Source: Prevotella sp. UBA7594
GTDB lineage: Bacteria; Bacteroidota; Bacteroidia; Bacteroidales; Bacteroidaceae
Direction: 5' to 3'
Length of the DNA stretch: 6,668 nt
NCBI GenBank assembly: GCA_002490315.1
Contig: DLKG01000007.1
Location: 15,903-22,570 of the forward strand
Positions 6,559 to 6,668 of this stretch are shown here, piece by piece. The notes under the pieces were generated by a model. The model saw only the letters and a list, made by a program, of their open reading frames with translations. It did not search any database and was not told the origin of the DNA. The position numbers were made by a program, and so were the translations under genes. Positions within the stretch are counted from its first letter, which is position 1, and every line of letters begins with the position of its first letter.

Positions 6559-6616
6559 CCCTGAAAGGGCAAAAGCATCAATAATGAGAAGCTTTTGCCC
6601 TTTCAGGGCGCTTTTT
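6556..6616 (+). terminator. Strong intrinsic terminator with a 21-bp perfect stem
   Basis: The left arm 6556-6576 and right arm 6591-6611 are perfect reverse complements over 21 bp, with a 14-base loop (6577-6590). Five T follow at 6612-6616. The GC-rich base of the stem plus the T run fits a Rho-independent terminator for plus-strand transcription ending the operon. The minus-strand reading has no T run after the stem, so it looks one-directional. Each arm contains the CGCCCTGAAAGGGCAA repeat also found at 144-159, so the stem is two inverted copies of that repeat. Confidence 0.85.
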
Positions 6617-6628
6617 GCATTTAATCAT

Positions 6629-6659
6629 TTTGGAATGTTGCTACTTTGCCGTACCTTTG
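6629..6659 (+). promoter_or_regulatory. Bacteroidetes promoter for a gene beyond the right edge
   Basis: TTTG at 6629-6632 and TACCTTTG at 6652-6659 match the Bacteroidetes -33 and -7 boxes, separated by 19 bases, which is the usual spacing. It starts 12 bp after the terminator's T run, so it should begin a new plus-strand transcription unit whose gene lies outside the window. No start codon is visible in the last nine bases. Confidence 0.65.
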
Positions 6660-6668
6660 CATAAGATA

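Overview
The window looks like a chromosomal segment of a Bacteroidales bacterium, most likely Prevotella or a close relative. The signs are promoter boxes of the Bacteroidetes type (TAnnTTTG with an upstream TTTG), A-rich start regions without Shine-Dalgarno sequences, a lipoprotein with an acidic stretch after the lipid cysteine, two proteins with type IX secretion (T9SS) C-terminal tails, and interspersed GC-rich palindromic repeats. The genus is inferred from this pattern, not from a marker gene.

Layout. Positions 1-516 contain no gene. They hold a palindromic repeat element (44-163), a 22-bp tandem repeat (246-329) and, at the right edge, a promoter-like box (490-497). Five plus-strand genes follow: a secreted TlpA-like thioredoxin (517-1002), a DUF6029-type outer-membrane beta-barrel (1023-2720), an Omp28-related lipoprotein with a CxxC thioredoxin-like motif (2736-3605), a small secreted protein with a three-cysteine motif and a T9SS-like tail (3652-4362), and a 685-residue multidomain protein with a second Omp28-like CxxC domain and the same tail (4426-6483). 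The gaps are 20, 15, 46 and 63 bp. The first three genes very probably form one transcript. The fourth probably belongs to it, and the fifth may also have its own promoter. After the last gene come degenerate direct repeats, a strong intrinsic terminator built from two inverted copies of the repeat also found at the left end, and a good promoter for a gene beyond the right edge.

How the genes may work together. All five products are exported, and each mature protein carries a cysteine pair or cluster: WCKPC in the thioredoxin, CINC and CTNC in the two Omp28-type proteins, CX2CX4C in the small protein, and a single CX4C near the C-terminus of the barrel, which has no other cysteine. I infer a cell-envelope thiol-disulfide system running from the periplasm through the outer membrane to the cell surface. 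The individual families are known or partly known. The combined function is a hypothesis that the sequence suggests but does not prove.
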